Assembly (NCBI GenBank): GCA_964543795.1
Contig: CAZIZN010000006.1
Span: 124,001-188,000, forward strand
From: JACKIC01 sp964543795
GTDB lineage: Bacteria; Planctomycetota; UBA1135; UBA2386
Direction of reading: 5' to 3'
Length of the DNA: 64,000 nucleotides
In this document: piece after piece, positions 46,057-55,569 of the stretch
How positions within the stretch are numbered: position 1 is the first letter of the stretch
How the letters are laid out: every line of letters begins with the position of its first letter
Notes under the pieces: model-generated
Seen by the model: the letters and a program-made list of their open reading frames with translations, nothing else
Databases searched by the model: none
Told to the model about the DNA's origin: nothing
Made by a program: the position numbers and the translations under genes

Positions 46057-47445
46057 GTGGCACAGACCACCGACCACGAGGCGCAGGGCTTGAAGCATCC
46101 AGGGGTTGCGTTCGTCATCAAGTACTTCGACTTGATCGACGAGTTCATCAAGGTTCGCTGCTGCTCCGAGGAGCTGTTGCAGGAACTGCACGCTGCGTCG
46201 ATCACGAACAAGTCGTCCTACCGCAGCCGCGTCGTGCGGGCCTGCGTGCCGACCTTCGAGACGGACGTGCTCGCCGCGGTCCGGCGCCTCGACGAAGGTT
46301 ACGACCTGGAGATCGTCGAGGAACTGCTCTACCAGATCTGCATCGACGTCAATCCGTCGCTCGAGATCCATCAGGTCAGCATCCCGACCGGCGGCGCCGC
46401 GAAGGCCAGCAGCGAGCCCGAGGACCTGTTCCTGCCGCGGCCCGGCAACGAGGCCGCGCGCCAGGCCCTGTTCCGCCGGGTCAGCAACCTCGAGCGCTCC
46501 CTGCGCCAGCAGATCATCGGCCAGGACGACGCGATCACCTCGCTGGTCCGCGCGGTCAAGAAGGCCGCGGTCGGCCTCAAGCGACCCACCCACCCCGTCG
46601 GCACGTTCCTGCTCGTCGGCCGCACCGGCACCGGCAAGACCGAACTCGCCAAGTCGGTCGCGCGCAACCTGTTCGACGACCCGGGCGCGATGATCCGCGT
46701 CGACTGCAGCGAGTACGCGCTGCCGCACGAGTACGCCAAGCTGATCGGCTCGCCGCCCGGCTACATCGGCCACAACGAAGGCGGCTACCTCACCGAGGCG
46801 ATCAAGAAGAAGCCCAACAGCGTGGTGCTCTTCGACGAGGTCGAGAAGGCACACTACAAGGTGCACAACCTGCTGCTGCAGTTGCTCGACGAAGGCATCA
46901 TCACCGACAGCAAGGGCCAGACGGTGCAGTTCCACCAGGCGCTGATCCTCATGACGAGCAACCTCGGCATCGAGAAGATCGACGCGGTGCGCACGCGCAT
47001 GGGCTTCTCGGCGGCACACCGCCGGCAGAGCCTCGGCGACATCGACCTGCACGCCGTGACGATCGAGGCGCTGCGCGAGTTCTTCCGGCCGGAGTTCATC
47101 AACCGCATCGACGAAGTGGTGATGTTCAACGCCCTCGACGAGAAGGTCTGCCAGCGCATCGCCGGCAACATGCTGCGCGAGGTGTCGGACCTGCTGCGCC
47201 GCCGCGGCATCCACGTCAGCTTCTCGCCCGGCGTGCGCATGCTGCTCGCCAAGCAGGGCTTCTCCGAGGAGTTCGGCGCCCGCGAACTGCGGCGCCTCAT
47301 CAAGCGGCGCATCGAGGACCCGATCACCGAGATGATCCTCGACCACGAACTGGGCTCGGGCTCGGTCGTCAACGTGCGGGTGCGCAACGGCGAGTACGCC
47401 TTCGGCTGCGCGGCGACGCCGCGCACCGTGCTGCAGCCGGCCTGA
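46057..47445 (+). CDS. ClpC-D2-like single AAA+ ATPase
   Basis: 462 residues from GTG 46057; a TTG about 33 bp downstream is an alternative. Unrecognised N-terminal domain of about 130 residues (KYFDLIDEFIKVRCCSEELL), then one AAA+ module of the ClpA/C D2 type: Walker A GRTGTGKTELAKSVA, GYIGHNEGGYLTEAI, Walker B VVLFDEVEKAH, sensor 1 LMTSNLG and FRPEFINRIDEVVMFN. RMGFSAA falls where ClpC-type proteins carry the VGF loop that docks ClpP. The D2-small domain follows. It is probably an unfoldase with or without ClpP; no clpP is in the window. Confidence 0.88.
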   Translation: MAQTTDHEAQGLKHPGVAFVIKYFDLIDEFIKVRCCSEELLQELHAASITNKSSYRSRVVRACVPTFETDVLAAVRRLDEGYDLEIVEELLYQICIDVNPSLEIHQVSIPTGGAAKASSEPEDLFLPRPGNEAARQALFRRVSNLERSLRQQIIGQDDAITSLVRAVKKAAVGLKRPTHPVGTFLLVGRTGTGKTELAKSVARNLFDDPGAMIRVDCSEYALPHEYAKLIGSPPGYIGHNEGGYLTEAIKKKPNSVVLFDEVEKAHYKVHNLLLQLLDEGIITDSKGQTVQFHQALILMTSNLGIEKIDAVRTRMGFSAAHRRQSLGDIDLHAVTIEALREFFRPEFINRIDEVVMFNALDEKVCQRIAGNMLREVSDLLRRRGIHVSFSPGVRMLLAKQGFSEEFGARELRRLIKRRIEDPITEMILDHELGSGSVVNVRVRNGEYAFGCAATPRTVLQPA

Positions 47446-47502
47446 GCCGAACCGGGCGCATCCGGCAGCAGACCGTTCCCGCGGCGGGCCGTTCCGGCCA
47501 AG

Positions 47503-48762
47503 ATGGCCGGCGCTGCCATGCTGCTGTTCCTCCTCGCGGTCGGCTTCACGCTCGTCGTCTCGTTCGTGTGCTCCCTCGCCGAGGCGTCCCTGCTGAGCCT
47601 CGGCCCCGCGCGCATCGAGTCGCTCGCGCGGACCGGCAGCCGCGCCGGCATGCTGCTGCGGCGCTGGAAGCAGGAGCCCGACACGCCGATCGCCGCCATC
47701 CTGGTCCTCAACACGATCGCCCACACCGGCGGCGCCACCGTCGCCACGGGGCAGTTCCTCGAGGCCTTCCCGGGCGCTTCGCCGGCCTGGTTCGCCGCCG
47801 CGTTCGTCGTCGCCATCCTGGCACTCACGGAGATCCTGCCCAAGACCCTCGGCGTGGCACACGCGAGCAAGCTTGCGGTGCCGATGGCGCACGTGGTGCA
47901 GACGATGATCGTCTGCCTGCGGCCCTTGCTGCATCTGACGCGCCTGATGTCGCGCTTCTTCACCAAGCGGAACCAGGCGCATGCCCCTTCGCTCGAGGAG
48001 ATCCGGATCCTGGCGGCGGTCGGCCACAGCGCGGGCGCCTTCGGCGGCATCACCGCGGGCCTGATCCACAACGCCACGAAGCTGCGCGACAAGAAGGCGC
48101 GCGACGTCATGGTGCCGCGCGGCAACATCGCGTTCCTGTCGGGCACGCGGTCCACGGAGCAGAACCTCGCGCTCGTGCACCGCAGCGGCCACAGCCGCTT
48201 CCCGTTCTCGTCGACCGACGACCTCGACGGCGTGACCGGCGTGATCCTCACCAAGGAACTGCTGTTCTCGCTGCGCGAGCGCATCGAACCGGACTGGCAG
48301 GACCTGCTGGTGCCGCTGATCGTGGTGCCCGAGTCCGCGACCTTGAACCACGTGCTGCGGCGCTTCCAGGTCGAGAAGCGGCACATGGCGATCGTCGTCG
48401 ACGAGTACGGCTCGACGCAGGGCATCATCACGCTCGAGGACGTGCTCGAGGAGATCGTCGGCGAGATCGAAGACGAACTCGACACCGAGGAGACGCACGT
48501 GCTCGAGCGCCCCGACGGCTCGCTGCTCTGCCGCGGCGTCGCCGAGACGCGCAAGGTGTTCGACCGGCTCGGCATCGAGGACGTGCCGACCTCGAGCCAG
48601 ACGCTCGCCGGTTTCGTCACCGAACAGCTCGGCCGCCTGCCGACCGCCGGCGAATACGTCGACGTGCGCGGCTTCCGCTTCGAGATCACCAAGGCGAACA
48701 ACCGCCGCGTCGAACGCGTGCGCATCGTGCCGCGGCCGACGGTCGACGCGGCTGGCAGCTGA
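47503..48762 (+). CDS. CNNM/CBS-domain membrane protein (CorC/HlyC type)
   Basis: 419 residues from ATG 47503; ATG 47518 is possible. The DUF21/CNNM transmembrane domain (about 5-150) includes SLAEASLLSLGPARIESL and ALTEILPKTLG. It is followed by two CBS domains (ARDVMVPRGNIAFL and MAIVVDEYGSTQGIITLEDV) and a CorC_HlyC C-terminal domain. Members are implicated in Mg2+/Co2+ or Na+ transport and resistance. Probably co-oriented with the Clp-like gene 57 bp upstream. Confidence 0.93.
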   Translation: MAGAAMLLFLLAVGFTLVVSFVCSLAEASLLSLGPARIESLARTGSRAGMLLRRWKQEPDTPIAAILVLNTIAHTGGATVATGQFLEAFPGASPAWFAAAFVVAILALTEILPKTLGVAHASKLAVPMAHVVQTMIVCLRPLLHLTRLMSRFFTKRNQAHAPSLEEIRILAAVGHSAGAFGGITAGLIHNATKLRDKKARDVMVPRGNIAFLSGTRSTEQNLALVHRSGHSRFPFSSTDDLDGVTGVILTKELLFSLRERIEPDWQDLLVPLIVVPESATLNHVLRRFQVEKRHMAIVVDEYGSTQGIITLEDVLEEIVGEIEDELDTEETHVLERPDGSLLCRGVAETRKVFDRLGIEDVPTSSQTLAGFVTEQLGRLPTAGEYVDVRGFRFEITKANNRRVERVRIVPRPTVDAAGS

Positions 48763-48795
48763 CGACCGGCTGACGATCGCGCGACGCGGGCGCCG

Positions 48796-49878
48796 TCAGC
48801 CGCCGGCGCGCAGCGCCGCGGCGATGCGCTGCGCGACCCAGCCGTTGCCTTCGCGCGTCATGTGGCCGTCGAACCACCGGCGCCGCAGGCCCGGGTCGTC
48901 GCGCTCGGCGGCGAGGAACTCGGCGACGAGATCGAGCGTCTCGACGCCGATCGCGCGACCGGCCGCCAGCACGTCGCTGGCGCTCGCGTTCGCCTCGGCG
49001 CCCTGCAGCACCAGCAGGAGCCGCACGCCGCGAGCCCTGGCGCGCTCGGCGATGCGCCGCACCAGCCGCTTGCCGATCTCCGGTCCCTTGCCGACGAGGT
49101 GCGGCACCGGCACCTGTTTCTGGTCCTCGATCCACCATTGACGGCAGGCGTGCGCGAGGATGCCGTCGAGCAGGGCGCTGCAGCCGAGCAGGTCCTTGAT
49201 CCAGCGCTGCCCCACCTCGTCGGGCGCCGAGGTGTCGGCGACCGGGCTGTTGCGCAGCACGAGCCCGTCGCCTTCGAGGTCGAACCAGGGAACCGGCGTG
49301 TAGCGCTTGCTGTATTCGCAGCGCTCGAGGTCGCCGGCGATGAAGCTCACCACGAGCGTGTGCACGGGTCGTCGTTCGAGCAGCAGCTCGGCGCGCAGCA
49401 CCGCCTGCGTGAGGCTGTAGCCGAACACGCCCGCGTTGGCGACCGGCCGGTCGAGCAGCCGTTCGAGCTGTGCCGGCCACGACGCGTCGTCGTCGACCTG
49501 GTCGCCGAAGGTGAACGAGTCTCCCACCGCGACGATCAGCCCGTCGCCCTTCGGCGGCGCCCCGTCGCCGTTGCGCCGGAAGCCGTCCGCGTCGATCGAG
49601 ACGCGGGTGCCCCAGTGGTTGTCGGTGCTCGCGAAGCCCGGCGTCGGCACGTAGCCGAGCAGCGGGTCGGCCACCGCCGGATAGCCGCGCTTCATCAGGT
49701 CGACGCGCAGGCTGCGGAAGCTGCCGAAGTGCAGCGGCGCGCGCGCGAGCCGGATCGCCAGTTCGGCGACCAGCAGCAGCGCCGCGACGGGCAGCAGCGC
49801 GAACAGCAGCTTCTTGCGGCGGGAGAGCGGCGCACGCCGAGCGGGCCCGCGCGACGGCGTCGAGGGAGGAGGGCTCAC
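48796..49878 (-). CDS. Membrane-anchored SGNH hydrolase, paralogue 2
   Basis: 360 residues from GTG 49878, overlapping the uvrC stop (GTGA). An N-terminal helix follows SRRKK (FALLPVAALLLVAELAI). SGNH blocks: IVAVGDSFTFGDQVDDDASW (Ser), NAGVFGYSLTQAVLR, and FDGHMTREGNGWVAQRI (late His). Homologous over most of its length to 43544-44737 and to the truncated gene at the right edge. Acyl- or acetyl-transfer on exported polymers is likely from the family. Position downstream of uvrC is probably incidental. Confidence 0.85.
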   Translation of the reverse strand: MSPPPSTPSRGPARRAPLSRRKKLLFALLPVAALLLVAELAIRLARAPLHFGSFRSLRVDLMKRGYPAVADPLLGYVPTPGFASTDNHWGTRVSIDADGFRRNGDGAPPKGDGLIVAVGDSFTFGDQVDDDASWPAQLERLLDRPVANAGVFGYSLTQAVLRAELLLERRPVHTLVVSFIAGDLERCEYSKRYTPVPWFDLEGDGLVLRNSPVADTSAPDEVGQRWIKDLLGCSALLDGILAHACRQWWIEDQKQVPVPHLVGKGPEIGKRLVRRIAERARARGVRLLLVLQGAEANASASDVLAAGRAIGVETLDLVAEFLAAERDDPGLRRRWFDGHMTREGNGWVAQRIAAALRAGG

Positions 49879-51710
49879 GATGTCTCCGGGTGCAGGTGCG
49901 ACCAGATCGTCTCGGCGACCGCCGCGGGCAGCTTCGGCACGGCGCGCAGCGCCTCGCGCGACGCACAGCGCAGCGCCGACAGCGAGCCGAAGTGCCGCAG
50001 CAAGAGCCGGCGGCGCGTCGGCCCGACGCCCGGGATCGCGTCGAGTTCCGAACCCAGACGCCCGCGCGTCTGGCGATGGTAGGTGATCGCGAAGCGGTGC
50101 GCTTCGTCGCGCAGCGCGGCGATCAGCAGGGTCTCGGGCGCCGCCGGCGGCAGCGCGATCGCCGCATCGCGCCCCGGCAGGAACAGGCGCTCGCCGGTCT
50201 CCGCGCGCGCGTCGCCGACGCCGCGCAGACGGCTCTTGGCCAGCCCGCAGCGCCGCAGGTCGTCCTGCAGCCCCAGTTCGGCGACGGCGCGCTCGGCGGC
50301 GGCGAGCTGGCCCTTGCCGCCGTCGACGACCAGCAGGTCCGGCAGGTCCTCGTCGTCGCGTTCGAGGCACAACGACAGGCTGCGCCGCACCGCCTCCTCC
50401 ATCGCCGCGAAGTCGTCGCCGGCGTGCTCCGCCGAGATGCGGAAGCGCCGGTAGTGCGCCTTGTCGGGCTGGCCGTCGACGAACGCCACGCGCGAGGCCA
50501 CGGTGCTGGTGCCCTGGATCGTCGACACGTCGATGCAGTGCAGCCGCTGCGGCGCCTCGGGCAGATCGAGCAGGCGGGCGAGCCGTTCGGCGCCGGCGGC
50601 CCGGCGTCGGGCGGCGTCGGCCGCCATCGCATCGGCCAGCTCGGCGTTCTGTTGCGCCAGTTCGAGATGACGGCGGCGGTCGCCGCGCTGCGGCACCAGC
50701 AGTTCGACCTTGCCGCCGCGCTTGTGCTGCAACCACGCGCGGATGATGTCCGGCTCGGCGGGCGGCGCGGGCAGCAGGATCGTCGCCGGCACGTAGCGAT
50801 CGCCTTCGTAGAGCCGGCCCAGCACGTCGCCGAGCAGCAGTTCGTCGGGCAACTCGCTGCGGAACGCGAACCGGCGCACGCTCTCGAGCGCGCCGCCGCG
50901 GAAGGCCAGGAACGCGACCGCGACGTCGTCGCCGGCGCGGTGCAGGCCGACGGCGTCCTCGTCGCCGGCGTCGGCGACGACGCTCTGGGGCTCGGCGACG
51001 AGCTGCAGCGCCGCGATCTGCTCCTTCTGCGCCTGCGCGCGTTCGAACTCGAGGTTCGCCGCGGCCTCCGCCATGCGCGCCCGCAGTTCGACGAGCACGG
51101 GCGCCACGTCGCCGCGCAAGATCCGGACCGAGCGGTCGAGCAGCTCTTCGTAGGCGGCGCGATCGACGAGGCCGACGCAGGGCGCGGGGCAGCGACCGAT
51201 CTGGTGCTTGATGCACGGCCGCGTGCGGTTGTCGAACACGTGGTCGGTGCAGTCGCGCAGCGGCACCACCTTGTGCAGGAGGCGCAGCGTGCGCCGCACC
51301 GCCTTCGCCGAGGCGAACGGCCCGAAGTACTGGGCGCCGTCGTCCTGCCGCCGCCGCACCAGCCGGTACCACGGCCAGGCCTGCTTGCGATCGAGCCGCA
51401 GCAGCAGGAACGCCTTGTCGTCGCGCAGCTTGATGTTGTAGCGCGGCTGCCGCTTCTTGATCACCGTGTTCTCGAGCAGCAGCGCCTCCTGCTCGGTCGC
51501 GGTGGCCAGGAACTCGACGTCGCGCGCTTCCTCGGCGAGGAAGCGCAGCTGGTATCGGCCGTCGCCGCCGGGCTTGAGGTAGCTGCGCACGCGCGCCCGC
51601 AGGTCGGCGGCCTTGCCGACGTAGAGCGCTTCGCCCCGGGCGCCGAGGAAGACGTAGATCCCGGGCCCGGTCGGGAAGCGGGCGACCTTGTCGGCGATGC
51701 GGGGATCCAT
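49875..51710 (-). CDS. uvrC: UvrABC system protein C (excision nuclease)
   Basis: 611 residues from ATG 51710 (MDPRIADKVARFPTGPGIY). GIY-YIG domain GIYVFLGARGEALYVGKA makes the 3' incision; the Cys region CIKHQIGRCPAPCVG follows; a UVR segment is near 205-230; the RNase H-like half has CIDVSTIQGTSTVAS and LLVVDGGKGQL, and tandem helix-hairpin-helix motifs end the chain (IPGVGPTRRRLLLRHFGS). With UvrA and UvrB it performs nucleotide excision repair. It overlaps the SGNH gene. Confidence 0.95.
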   Translation of the reverse strand: MDPRIADKVARFPTGPGIYVFLGARGEALYVGKAADLRARVRSYLKPGGDGRYQLRFLAEEARDVEFLATATEQEALLLENTVIKKRQPRYNIKLRDDKAFLLLRLDRKQAWPWYRLVRRRQDDGAQYFGPFASAKAVRRTLRLLHKVVPLRDCTDHVFDNRTRPCIKHQIGRCPAPCVGLVDRAAYEELLDRSVRILRGDVAPVLVELRARMAEAAANLEFERAQAQKEQIAALQLVAEPQSVVADAGDEDAVGLHRAGDDVAVAFLAFRGGALESVRRFAFRSELPDELLLGDVLGRLYEGDRYVPATILLPAPPAEPDIIRAWLQHKRGGKVELLVPQRGDRRRHLELAQQNAELADAMAADAARRRAAGAERLARLLDLPEAPQRLHCIDVSTIQGTSTVASRVAFVDGQPDKAHYRRFRISAEHAGDDFAAMEEAVRRSLSLCLERDDEDLPDLLVVDGGKGQLAAAERAVAELGLQDDLRRCGLAKSRLRGVGDARAETGERLFLPGRDAAIALPPAAPETLLIAALRDEAHRFAITYHRQTRGRLGSELDAIPGVGPTRRRLLLRHFGSLSALRCASREALRAVPKLPAAVAETIWSHLHPETS

Positions 51711-51896
51711 CGGGGGGAGGCGCGTAGTCGTAGCGCCGATGGCGGCGGATCCAAGCTGCCGTCCGCGCGGGGCCCGCGGCGACGCCGGTCGCGCGGCCGG
51801 CTCCTCGCCCAACGCCATGGCCCGGACGCGTGGGGATTGCCAGGGCGACGCCTGGCGCACTAGCCTCTGCCGCTCCTCACCTCAGGAGTTCCATCC

Positions 51897-53996
51897 ATGC
51901 AGATCCTGTCACGCCTCGCCGTGTCCGCCTGCGCATTCGCCGTGTCGGCGCTGGCGCAGACCCCCATCGTGGCTCCGTTCGGCTACGCCAACGCCGAAGG
52001 CGCCTCCAACAACGCATTCCCCTGGAACCGCGGCGCGCAGAGCATGCGGATCCAGATGATCTACGACAGCTCGCACTTCACGAACCAAGGGGCCGCGGGG
52101 GCGGTGCTGATCTCGCAACTCCGCTTCCGCGCCAACGCGAGCACCTCCACCTGGGCCGGCGGATCCTGGCCGAACGTGCGCATCGACATGTCGACGGCCG
52201 CCGTCGACTACCTCGCCGCCTCGGCGACGTTCGCCAACAACCACGGCGCCGACCAGGCGACCGTGCACCAGGGAACCGTGACCGTGACCGGCGGCACCGG
52301 CAACGGCGCGGGCGTGCCCGGCCCCTGGTACGTCGACATCCAGCTCACGACGCCGTTCGTCTACGACCCGACGACCGGTAGCGACCTCATGGTCGACGTG
52401 TTCCTCGACGGCACGGGCTGGTCCGGCGCGAGCACCGCATCGGACGCCGTCTCCGGCGCCACGGCGACGCCGGCCCCGCCGCTCGGCACGCGCGTCTACG
52501 ACTCGACGGGCATCACCGGCCTCACCGGTACGGTCGGGCTGAACCACATGCTCGTCACGGAGTTCACCTTCGTGCCGGCAGTGGGCCTGTTCCCCTCCTT
52601 CTCCGCGTCGGCGCGCACGGGCCCCTCGCCGCTCGCCGTGCAGTTCACGGACCGCACGTACTCCTCGGCGCCCGGCGGCGTGCTCGCCTGGCAGTGGGAC
52701 GTCGACGGCGACAGCATCGTCGACTACACGACCCAGAACCCGACGCACACCTACAACGCCTGCGGCAACTACACCGTGTCCTTGACGGCGATCGACGGCG
52801 TACACGGCGCGGTCACGACGACGCGCACGAACTACATCGTCACCGACGAGGTCGTGCCGGACTTCACGTGGTCGATCATCGGCCCGGGCACGCTGCAGTT
52901 CATCGACACGAGCGTGCCGACGCCGACGTCGTGGGCCTGGGACCTCGACGGGGACAACGTCGTCGACTCCACGGCGCCGAACCCGGTCTTCGTCTATCCG
53001 TCGTCGTGCGTCGCAGGCCCCGTCGTGACCCTGACGGTCGGCCGGCTCTGCCGCGGCCCCTACACGGTGCAGAAGACCTCCTTCGTGGCGACCACCCTCG
53101 AGACCGTGCGCAACGGCGCCACGTCCACGTCGACCGGTTCGGCCAACCTGTTCGACATCGACGTCACGAATCCGCTCGGCATCAGCATCTGCCAGCTCGA
53201 GACCAAGACCACCGCGGCGGTCAACGCGCCGGTCACGATCGACGTGTTCATCACGCCCGGCACCTACGTGGGCGCGACGACCAACCAGTCGCTCTGGCGG
53301 CAGGTCGCGTCGATCCCGGCGCTCGGCACCGGTTCGGGTGCTGCGGCACCGCTGATCGTGATGAGCCTGTCGCCGCCGCTCTACCTGCCGCACGGCACCT
53401 ACGGCGTCATGATCCGTTGCACGGGCGCCAGCGTGCAGTACAGCTCGGGCGGTCCGGCGACCTACACGAGCCCGGACGCGACGATCACGGCCGGTGCGGT
53501 GCAGGGCACGCCGTTCAGCGGGGCTCTGTTGACGCCGCGCCTGTGGAACGGCGCGCTGCGCTTCTCGACCTGCAGCGCGACCGGCGACGCCGGCTACCAG
53601 TTCTTCGGGGCCGGCTGCAACGGCAGCTTGGGCACCCCGGGCAACGTGGCCACGAGCCAACCGCGGCTCGGCCAGACGGCCACTGTCAGCCTGACGAACC
53701 TGCCGCAGAGCGCGGTGTTCTTCATGGTCGGGTTCAGCAAGACGAACTCGTCGTTCGGACCGCTGCCCGTCGACCTGACGCCGTTCGGCGCGCCCGGTTG
53801 CTCGGGGCGCGTCAGCCCCGACGCGGTGGTCCTGCTCGTCGGCAGCGCCAACACGGCGACGTTCAACCTCGCGATCCCGAACACGACGGCCTTCCTCTGC
53901 CAGCAGTTCTTCACGCAGGGGCTGTCGGTGGACCCCGGGCTCAACGCGCTCGGCTCGGCCGCCACGGACGCCGCGGCGATGATCATCGGTCAGTGA
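51897..53996 (+). CDS. Secreted PKD-domain protein with C-terminal beta module
   Basis: 699 residues from ATG 51897, with AGGAG eight bases upstream. Signal peptide MQILSRLAVSACAFAVSALA. Two PKD-like Ig domains (about 232-313, with WQWDVDGDSIVDYTTQNPTH, and about 320-385, with WAWDLDGDNVVDSTAPNP). The C-terminal module (about 570-699) resembles that of the protease: FFGAGCNGSLGTPGN and FGAPGCSGRVSPDAVVLL. PKD domains usually mediate surface or polysaccharide contacts; no enzymatic domain is seen. Confidence 0.85.
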   Translation: MQILSRLAVSACAFAVSALAQTPIVAPFGYANAEGASNNAFPWNRGAQSMRIQMIYDSSHFTNQGAAGAVLISQLRFRANASTSTWAGGSWPNVRIDMSTAAVDYLAASATFANNHGADQATVHQGTVTVTGGTGNGAGVPGPWYVDIQLTTPFVYDPTTGSDLMVDVFLDGTGWSGASTASDAVSGATATPAPPLGTRVYDSTGITGLTGTVGLNHMLVTEFTFVPAVGLFPSFSASARTGPSPLAVQFTDRTYSSAPGGVLAWQWDVDGDSIVDYTTQNPTHTYNACGNYTVSLTAIDGVHGAVTTTRTNYIVTDEVVPDFTWSIIGPGTLQFIDTSVPTPTSWAWDLDGDNVVDSTAPNPVFVYPSSCVAGPVVTLTVGRLCRGPYTVQKTSFVATTLETVRNGATSTSTGSANLFDIDVTNPLGISICQLETKTTAAVNAPVTIDVFITPGTYVGATTNQSLWRQVASIPALGTGSGAAAPLIVMSLSPPLYLPHGTYGVMIRCTGASVQYSSGGPATYTSPDATITAGAVQGTPFSGALLTPRLWNGALRFSTCSATGDAGYQFFGAGCNGSLGTPGNVATSQPRLGQTATVSLTNLPQSAVFFMVGFSKTNSSFGPLPVDLTPFGAPGCSGRVSPDAVVLLVGSANTATFNLAIPNTTAFLCQQFFTQGLSVDPGLNALGSAATDAAAMIIGQ

Positions 53997-54144
53997 CCTG
54001 ACCATGCCGCCGCGCGCGCCGCGGCAGGTCCGGGGCGGCACACGTGTCGTCCCGGACGGCCCGGCTGCGGATCGACGACGGTCCGCCCCGTCCGTCGCCA
54101 CAGCGGACGGACCCCGCCTCGGCCGCCGGCCAGGCTCGCCGTGA

Positions 54145-54294
54145 TGCCACGCGCCAGCCGGCGCCGACGAGGATCTCGACGCTCGTCGGGTCGTTGTCGA
54201 GGTCGACGACCGCGGCGTCGACGCTGCGGACGGGCGCGACGCGCCAGCGCGCGTTGCTGTCGACCGGCAGGCCGCGGGTTCGCCATCCTGCATG
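54145..54294 (-). pseudogene. Short coding remnant
   Basis: Fifty codons with strong GC3 bias read RSVDAAVVDLDNDPTSVEIL and VGAGWRVA, but no start or stop borders them and the frame decays into Arg-rich sequence on both sides. Probably the trace of a lost gene. The rest of the 402-bp gap 53997-54398 holds nothing I recognise apart from the 5' region of the next gene. Confidence 0.3.
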
Positions 54295-54398
54295 CCACGG
54301 GCATGCCCCCGCGACGAACTGCTGACAGCACTCCCCTTGCCGCCGCCCCCTGCAGGCCGTTCGCTCCGGGACTCCCCACCCCTTCCACCCACCCCACG

Positions 54399-55526
54399 AT
54401 GCCCCAAAGCAACTCCTCCCTCGCGCTGCGCGCCGCCGCCGCGACCCTGTTCGCCTGCTCCCTCCTCCCTGCCCAGGACCTGATCGGCGTCGGCTGGGCC
54501 GGCCAGGTCGTGCTGATCGACTCCTACACCGCGGCCGTGACGCCGCTCGGCACGGGCATGCCCGGCCAGAACGGCCTCGCCCGCGACGCCAGCGGCAACT
54601 ACTGGTGCACCACGCGCACGAACACGACGCCGTACGTCTACGGCTACACGATGCTCGACCCGAACACCGGCGCGGCGACCCTCGTGCACGCCAACGGCAC
54701 CGACCTGCGAGGCCTCTCGGACGACGGTGCGGGCAACCTGTTCGGCATCGCGCAGGCGTCCGCCGACCAGCTCGTGCGCATCGACGTCGCCACGGGCGCC
54801 AGCACGACGATCGGCAGCACCGGCTTCGGCGGTCTGCAGGGCCTGGCGCTGCACCAGGGCGTGCTCTACGGCTGGGACATCTCCAACGGGCTCCTGATCA
54901 TCGACCAGAACACGGGCGTCGCCACCGACCCGTTCCCCGGCCTCGGCGGGCCCAGCGGCTTGCAGTACCTCTGTTCGCACCCCGACGGCCGCCTGCTCGC
55001 GGGCGGCGGCAGCACCACCAATTCGCTCTACACCGTCGACGTGACGACGGGGTTCACGACGCTGATCGGCGTCACGAGCGGTGCTTCCGACCTGCGTGGC
55101 CTCGAGCCGCTCGGCGGTCGCGCCACCTCGTTCGGCACCGGCTGCGCCGGCGCCTTCGGTCCCGTCGTGCTGACGGTGACCGGCAACCTGCGCGCCAACG
55201 GCAACATCGTCTACTCGTCGACCAACCACGCGCCGAACGCGCTCGGCGCGATCGTGTTCGGCCTCAGCACGAGCATGAACGGCGGCCTGCCGCTGCCGCT
55301 GCTGCTCGACCCGATCTTCGGCACCAGCGGCTGCACGCTCTACACGAGCATCGACGCCTCCGTGATCGGCATCACCTCGGCCGCCGGTCCCGCGACGCTG
55401 ACGTTCTCGTACGGCCTGCCGGCAGCGGCCGCCGGCGCGATCTTCCACGTGCAGCACGGCTGCTTCGAGCCCGTGCAGGGTGGCCTGTCGTGGTCGAACG
55501 CCGCGACGGTGCAGATCGGGATGTAG
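54399..55526 (+). CDS. Secreted beta-propeller-like protein with C-terminal module
   Basis: 375 residues from ATG 54399. Signal peptide MPQSNSSLALRAAAATLFAC with cleavage near LLPAQ. The first 240 residues have propeller-like repeats: LRGLSDDGAGNLFGIAQAS, LVRIDVATGASTTIGSTG and LQGLALHQGVLYGWDISNG. The C-terminal module (about 245-375) includes FGTGCAGAFGPVVLTVTGN and SGCTLYTSIDASVIGI, as in the protease. Secreted; function unknown. Confidence 0.82.
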   Translation: MPQSNSSLALRAAAATLFACSLLPAQDLIGVGWAGQVVLIDSYTAAVTPLGTGMPGQNGLARDASGNYWCTTRTNTTPYVYGYTMLDPNTGAATLVHANGTDLRGLSDDGAGNLFGIAQASADQLVRIDVATGASTTIGSTGFGGLQGLALHQGVLYGWDISNGLLIIDQNTGVATDPFPGLGGPSGLQYLCSHPDGRLLAGGGSTTNSLYTVDVTTGFTTLIGVTSGASDLRGLEPLGGRATSFGTGCAGAFGPVVLTVTGNLRANGNIVYSSTNHAPNALGAIVFGLSTSMNGGLPLPLLLDPIFGTSGCTLYTSIDASVIGITSAAGPATLTFSYGLPAAAAGAIFHVQHGCFEPVQGGLSWSNAATVQIGM

Positions 55527-55569
55527 CTCCCGATCCGCCCGCGCGGACGACCGCGCGGGCGGACCGCGG

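Noticed and set aside
53990..54412. 140-residue minus-strand frame
   Set aside because: Arg-rich out-of-phase reading; the coding-biased frame at 54145-54294 is a different one.
51909..55457. 1182-residue minus-strand open frame
   Set aside because: Opposes two secreted-protein genes with signal peptides and a good ribosome site; composition is that of a shadow.
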